Assembly: GCA_003024985.2 (NCBI GenBank)
Contig: PXIH01S0010790.1
Direction: 5' to 3' (one strand)
Source: Euperipatoides rowelli
Taxonomy: Eukaryota > Onychophora > Udeonychophora > Euonychophora > Peripatopsidae
Length of the DNA stretch: 10,640 bases
Position numbers and translations under genes: made by a program. Below, piece by piece: positions 7,072-10,640 of the stretch. The notes below the pieces were generated by a model, which was not told where the DNA came from, searched no databases, and saw only the letters and a list, made by a program, of their open reading frames with translations. Within the stretch, counting starts at the first letter, position 1. Every line of letters begins with the position of its first letter.

Positions 7072-7359
7072 TCTCAGTTCAGTGGTTGAGTGAATTCGCT
7101 TCCGCTTGATGAACCGAAGGCATATGCTGAGGTGTACAGGTTAGCACCTCAACTTTGGCGGCTTGGGCAGTTACGGTTTTTTTCCTAGCTGTAACAGCTC
7201 ACTTTGGGTTTTTCCAAGTACACTGCCCTTGTTAACATCTTAGGAACCTGTTTCTGATGTATTATTGATTATTCTGGTGTATTTAATTTGATTAACCCAA
7301 AAAAATGCATCTCTTCTCCCATTGGAGTGGAGATTTATTTTATTAATAAAATATAAAAA
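7072..7359 (+). mobile_element. tRNA-derived SINE, family 1, copy B
   Basis: This 288-bp element aligns by eye with 871-1155 along its length. Shared parts include the GGCATATGCT/GTCATATGCT segment, the ACAGGTTAG B-box start (7137-7145), two T-rich blocks, GGAACCTGTTTCT and a TTTAATTTGATTAA-type 3' part. An A-box-like sequence lies at about 7076-7087. The tail is A-rich. Direct repeats flank it: AAGTTTTGAATAATGAG (7055-7071) and AAGTTTTCAATATTGAG (7360-7376), matching at about 15 of 17 positions. The 3' end carries an extra segment with a CTCCCATTGGAG hairpin. It inserted into the exon-like frame that starts at 6943. Confidence 0.84.
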
Positions 7360-7376
7360 AAGTTTTCAATATTGAG
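7360..7376. repeat. Right target-site duplication of SINE copy B
   Basis: This is the partner of 7055-7071, directly after the A-rich tail. Confidence 0.78.
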
Positions 7377-7411
7377 GAAACGGATTCTATGAGAATGAAT
7401 TTCAAACTAAG

Positions 7412-7868
7412 GTAAAGTTTTTGTGTAATTCCTTTAAATGGCTAATATAGGAAATGTTATATTTGCACTCATTAAGGAAAGAAATCTGGTCATGGTTAGC
7501 CTTCTGGATATATAAAATATTTGACTCAATTTTTGTTCTTCCAAATAATGCCTTTATATATTTGAAATTTCAGAATAAAACTTACCGGTATGTTGAATAT
7601 TTACCTATAATTTTATGAACTTTAAAGATTATCCTGGATAATATTCCTATAGCTTTAGAAAAAAAAAAAAAACTATAGGAATTCTATCAATACGGAGATA
7701 ATTATAGATTATCTTGAAGCATTCTCATACATGGAATTATTAAGTTCGAAGGAGCTCCTATATCTTTTGAAATTTTATTAATAGAAAACATTGAAATAGA
7801 AAACTTACCTGTACTTTTTACATTTAATAATATAAAATGTTTTTTTAAGAATTTAATTCCTGTTATAG
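7412..7868. other. AT-rich spacer, intron-like
   Basis: No coding motif is visible. It begins with a donor-like GTAAAG and ends with TTAATTCCTGTTATAG, an acceptor-like sequence, so it could be an intron between the two exon-like blocks. It includes a perfect inverted repeat ATTCCTATAG/CTATAGGAAT (7643-7652 and 7673-7682) around an A-rich loop, preceded by a small palindrome ATTATCC-T-GGATAAT. Confidence 0.35.
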
Positions 7869-8242
7869 GTGTTTAGAGTCTGGTCATATCACGCAAGATG
7901 GCCAAAAAAGCTATTGCAATCAATGAAAGCTTGTGGTCATAAGTGCAAACCCACTTATGCATCCAAATTGAATGTTTCTCAAACATATTTTGAAGAGTTA
8001 TATTATAATCGAGATATAAATGATAAGTTCTTCCAAGTGCTAATTTGGTTGACGGACTATCATATGGCAATGAGAAGCCTGGTGAAATTGATGATGATTT
8101 GAGTCTCAGCAGAGGATTATTACAAGAATGACACACATTGTTCAAAAGGACAGTTACTGATCAAGATGAATGTTGGTGATTATCCCAATAATGATGCAAA
8201 TACTGCAATGGAGAATTTTACAACTCGAGAAAATAAATCTAA
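7869..8242 (+). pseudogene. Exon-like block of unknown origin, frameshifted
   Basis: A plus-strand frame is open from 7869 for 77 codons and has non-random-looking composition (CGHKCKPTYASKLNVS, FFEELYY-type residues). A stop follows near 8100. Two other frames then carry open stretches, one acidic (DDDLSLS type) across about 8050-8115 and one at 8166-8242. The block is bounded by TTATAG before 7869 and AAG followed by GTAAAT at 8242. That would make a 374-nt exon with at least one frameshift. No family is recognised. It may be a dead host exon or part of a transposon. Confidence 0.3.
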
Positions 8243-8559
8243 GGTAAATTTATCATTTGATAATCAGTTTGTGGTGCTTTATGATAATGCCATCAAATAT
8301 GTTAGAGGTATGACCATTATGTTTAGAGAAATAATGCTTTCTTTAAAATTAAAGTATTACATTCTAGTCTTAGATACATTATTTCTTCTTTGACATTAAA
8401 TAAGAAATATTATTTCTTTATAATATTTTATTAAGGTATTAATAAAATATTATAATCCTTAAGGGATTATCACAACTATCTGAATGATTATTCTATTGAT
8501 TCTAGTATTACTATAGATATGTCAATTTTTAAAACAACAAATTAATATCTTAGAGAGTC
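8243..8559. other. AT-rich spacer with strong hairpin
   Basis: Nothing coding is recognised. A perfect 17-bp stem (8418-8434 with 8439-8455, loop GGTA) is flanked by a smaller palindrome AAGAAATA-T-TATTTCTT and by AATCCTTAAGGGATT. These may be the fold-back core of a small AT-rich element. Confidence 0.5.
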
Positions 8560-9450
8560 AAAAAGTAAAAGTGTTGAATCACATATTTTTACATGAGGAC
8601 AGATTTAATTGAAAAAATATTATCAAGAAGCTTACTTCATACTCCTTTATTAGGAAACCTCCAGTTTTTCTCAGGAGATATAATCTTAAATTTATTTTCA
8701 CAATTTTTTTCAACTTTTCGCTAATACTTCAAATATTGATAGACTTAGCATATGTATTAATTGTTTGTCAACCCATTTGATTGTTCTTCCAAATTTAATT
8801 TTATTAGATTGAAGACATTTCATTAGCCTTCACTCCTTTATTCAGATTAGTAAGTTTGCTAGTACTGGTCACGATAATTTTTCTTTTACTACTTTATAAT
8901 ATTACTTTTACTACTTTAAAGATTTTATTTAATAAGTTAATTAACATAATAATGTTTAGAACATACTTCATTGAGGAAATTTTTATTTTCCTTCCTAAAA
9001 ACAAAACATATGAACCAATTCTGTCAAAATAATTAATGATTTTTGTCTGATTTCACTCATTGAATTGATTCAAAATAATTTCAAGGATTTTACACAAGAT
9101 GCATCCTTTTTTAAATGCTATAATTTTCCCTCAGCAGTTTGCATTAAAGGGTAGATCCATTCATGATTGTATATCTTTATTTAAACTGGGCTACAATTGA
9201 TTAGAAAAAGAAATATAAAGTAGGTGTTTTAGTTTTATTAGATATATAAAAGGCCTTTGATATGGTTAACAATTAGTTTCAGCTCAATAAATTAATATTA
9301 GAGTGCTTTGGAGTATCTAATCTTCTATATGGTCTGATAAATTATATAAAAAAAAAACAAAATTGTATACTTGAAAATTGGTACAAATATATTAGCAGAC
9401 ACACCAGTCAAAAAAGGCTTAACGCAATGTTTCATTTTGTCTACAACTTT
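8560..9450 (+). mobile_element. Decayed L1-like LINE, reverse transcriptase part, left segment
   Basis: This is a remnant of a non-LTR retrotransposon reverse transcriptase, readable across three frames with many stops and shifts. In order, there is a degenerate finger region with SKFASTGHDNFSF (about 8850) in place of the usual K-S-P-G-x-D-G. EIFIFLPKNK (about 8973) and a degenerate N-x-R-x-I-S-L (LISL) follow. Next are KGRSIHD (9147-9167) and LLDI-stop-KAFDMVN (9235-9270), which is the catalytic motif A. Then comes VKKGLTQC (about 9407-9430) for the x-K-G-x-x-Q-G motif. KGR plus this motif order suits the L1/Tx1 group. The upstream limit is uncertain; 8811 onward is better supported than 8560-8810. 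The frame stops at the SINE at 9451 and resumes at 9769. Confidence 0.8.
9435..9450. repeat. Left 16-bp target-site duplication of the nested SINE
   Basis: It is identical to 9769-9784 and encodes the LINE stretch right after the Q-C residues of the reverse transcriptase motif. Confidence 0.85.
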
Positions 9451-9768
9451 TTTTAAAAAAAATTTGTTCCCCCCTTACTGGTGAAACGATCAGTTTATTT
9501 ACATTATATTCATGATAGATTTACATTCTTCTCTCTCGAATACCAAATCATTTCTTCATCTTATTAGGTAAAAACATTTCTGATTGCATCCAAATGAGAT
9601 CTATAGAGAAAAATACAGAAAAATTCCCGGGTGCATGTATACTGATGGCAAAAGAAAATTTGCCATTTTACAGCATTGGGGTATGCCCGGATTGAACTAT
9701 AATCCCTTATATGCAATAGCTCCGGCAACCAACACTCTAGACCAATGGACCACCATGGAGATGTGTGG
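9451..9768 (-). mobile_element. tRNA-derived SINE inserted into the LINE, minus strand
   Basis: This 318-bp insert is bounded by a perfect 16-bp direct repeat, TTTTGTCTACAACTTT, at 9435-9450 and 9769-9784. On the minus strand it starts CATGGTGG-like and has an A-box-like TGGTCTAGAGTGTTGG (9744-9729). A B-box-like GTTCAATCC (9697-9689) follows after tRNA-like spacing. It ends in an A/T-rich tail next to the left repeat. The head resembles that of SINE copy A, but the 3' body is different, so it may be a second family sharing a tRNA promoter. The LINE protein reads through when the insert is ignored, which confirms the boundaries. An apparent plus-strand frame at 9584-9949 is an artefact of this insert and the LINE beyond. 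Confidence 0.78.
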
Positions 9769-9784
9769 TTTTGTCTACAACTTT
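9769..9784. repeat. Right 16-bp target-site duplication of the nested SINE
   Basis: It is identical to 9435-9450. The LINE coding sequence resumes within it. Confidence 0.85.
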
Positions 9785-9870
9785 ATTTTCCTTATATTAA
9801 TAAACTGTTATTTAGTATTAAAAAACTTAAGATTGGTTTTGAACTTGCTAAAAAAAGATAGTTTTTGTTT
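9769..9870 (+). mobile_element. Decayed L1-like LINE, right segment
   Basis: This continues the reverse transcriptase remnant after the SINE. LSTTLFSLY is followed, after a one-base shift, by INKLLFSIKKLKIGFELAKK. This fits the L-S-P-x-L-F-x-x-Y-I-N stretch that follows the Q-G motif in LINE reverse transcriptases. It is cut off by the T-rich tail of the minus-strand retroelement. The catalytic Y/F-A-D-D box is not seen in the window. Confidence 0.7.
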
Positions 9871-10640
9871 TTATTCATTTATTTATTTATTTATTTATTT
9901 TAAAAATAAAAGTTTAATCCCAAGAGGGATTATACAGTCTTGTAATTAAGAGTTACATCTTACAAATGGGTAATCCAATACAATATAAACACTACAAAAA
10001 ATACATTAGTGCAAAAACTAATAAACAATATATAAAGGGTATATCACCCTTTCTGCTCTTAATCCCTAGTCGGCTGGATGGGCTGGTATTTCATCAGGGT
10101 TTTAGCTAGCTCTACATTTTTCTTGTCAGATTATGTTGGTTTATTATCCCTAATAAGGGCTTTCACCAGAAACTTACATAATCAGACTATCTTTTTGATA
10201 AATATTACATCTTCAGGGTAGACTTTGCTTACATAAGCTTGCATGTATATGTGTTTAAATTAGCAAGTTCTAATTTGGGCATTTGTATGTAAATGTAGGT
10301 AGAGACTAGTGATGGAGATTTAATATTCATAGGTGATTCTCCCTGGAACATATCTCTCCGATCTATAGCAAACAGTATGTATTGGGATCTTGTGTGCTTT
10401 TTGATGGAGTCCGCCAAGCCGAGGTTGTGAAGATAATAGAAATATTTCCAAGTTAGGGTCGTATTTGTAGCTTGGTATATAGAGGCACACTGCTAAGGCA
10501 CAAGTGCTATTGTAGGCTACAAATCGGATATTAGTGGTCAAGCTCCTAGAAGCCACATATATAAACAATCCTTCACTACTAAATTAAATACTAAAATTAA
10601 ATATAAATTAAATGTTATACTAGCTTTATTAGCTCTACAG
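9871..10640 (-). mobile_element. 3' end of a second retroelement, minus strand
   Basis: Read on the minus strand, the element ends in a short hairpin and then a tail of AAATA repeats (plus-strand ATTT repeats at about 9873-9901) passing into A-rich sequence. This is typical of LINEs and their SINE partners that end in microsatellites. The tail abuts the L1-like fragment, suggesting insertion into it. The body is followed for several hundred bases without a clear boundary and may run past the window. Open frames of 62 and 82 codons on the minus strand (10229-10568) show no recognisable motif, so the right-hand extent is uncertain. Confidence 0.5.
9915..9932 (-). other. Terminal hairpin of the minus-strand retroelement
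   Basis: TAATCCC, a 4-nt loop (AAGA on the plus strand) and GGGATTA make a perfect 7-bp stem about 14 bp inside the AAATA tail. Hairpins just before the tail are recognised by the reverse transcriptase in several LINE/SINE partnerships, so a role in 3'-end recognition is inferred. Confidence 0.6.

Larger units (their letters stand above)
6943..7411 (+). pseudogene. Exon-like frame behind the array promoter, broken by a stop and a SINE
   Basis: The ATG at 6943 lies about 47 nt past the predicted start site. The frame is open for 11 codons, has a TGA at 6976-6978, and is then open again up to the SINE at 7072. If the SINE and one copy of its duplication are discounted, the same frame resumes at 7377. 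It stays open through codons including ATG at 7389 and 7395 until a stop at 7413. AAG followed by GTAAAG at 7411/7412 is a good splice-donor match. No known protein family is recognised. It may be the first exon of a dead gene or the start of a retroelement gene; chance cannot be excluded over this length. Confidence 0.35.

Noticed and set aside
7873-8145. Minus-strand 90-codon frame
   Set aside because: It is the shadow of the plus-strand exon-like block and has no recognisable motif.
9584-9949. A 121-codon plus-strand frame that looks like a small protein
   Set aside because: It starts at TTG rather than ATG. It runs through the antisense of the nested SINE, then into LINE remnant and a microsatellite, and so is a chance chimaera.
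10229-10568. Two overlapping minus-strand frames (62 and 82 codons)
   Set aside because: No motif is visible, and both probably lie in non-coding 3' sequence of the minus-strand retroelement.

Overview
The window looks like eukaryotic, most likely animal, nuclear DNA. It is strongly AT-rich, has no operon-like packing, and is dominated by interspersed repeats around one intact intronless gene. Four things point towards a chordate, possibly a vertebrate. The gene reads as an odorant-receptor-like seven-helix receptor. There are SINEs with tRNA-type A and B boxes and A-rich tails. Short TTAGGG telomere-type repeats are present. A tandem array has diverged mostly by CpG to TpG/CpA change, as in a methylated genome. 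The species cannot be named from the sequence alone.

Layout, left to right. Positions 1-857 hold no recognisable gene. A SINE copy (family 1) lies at 871-1155 between near-identical target-site duplications. Positions 1169-2580 are AT-rich and mostly anonymous, with a faint decayed open stretch at about 1726-2091. An intact 300-residue receptor gene occupies 2607-3509 on the plus strand. A hAT-type DNA transposon remnant spans 3876-5439, bounded by matching CAG...CTG ends and a perfect 8-bp duplication. It holds a 22-C run, a duplicated block of about 215 bp, a palindrome of about 185 bp and a short TTAGGG tract.

Eight copies of an exact 121-bp monomer run from 5879 to 6843 and end at a TATA box (6866-6871), a pyrimidine-rich leader and an ATG. 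This has the build of a tandem-monomer promoter. The exon-like reading frame behind it carries one in-frame stop and is interrupted by a second family-1 SINE (7072-7359). When the SINE and one duplication copy are ignored, the frame resumes and runs to a splice-donor-like site at 7411/7412. A second exon-like block lies at 7869-8242.

The right third is a nest of non-LTR retrotransposons. A badly decayed L1-like reverse transcriptase (about 8560-9870, plus strand) was hit by a third tRNA-derived SINE in the opposite orientation (9451-9768, perfect 16-bp duplication). The 3' end of another, minus-strand retroelement abuts it, with an AAATA-type tail and a terminal hairpin from 9871 rightward.

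The only feature that looks like a working protein gene is the receptor. The most unusual structure is the 121-bp promoter-like array, in which every unit keeps a TTCNNGAA motif.
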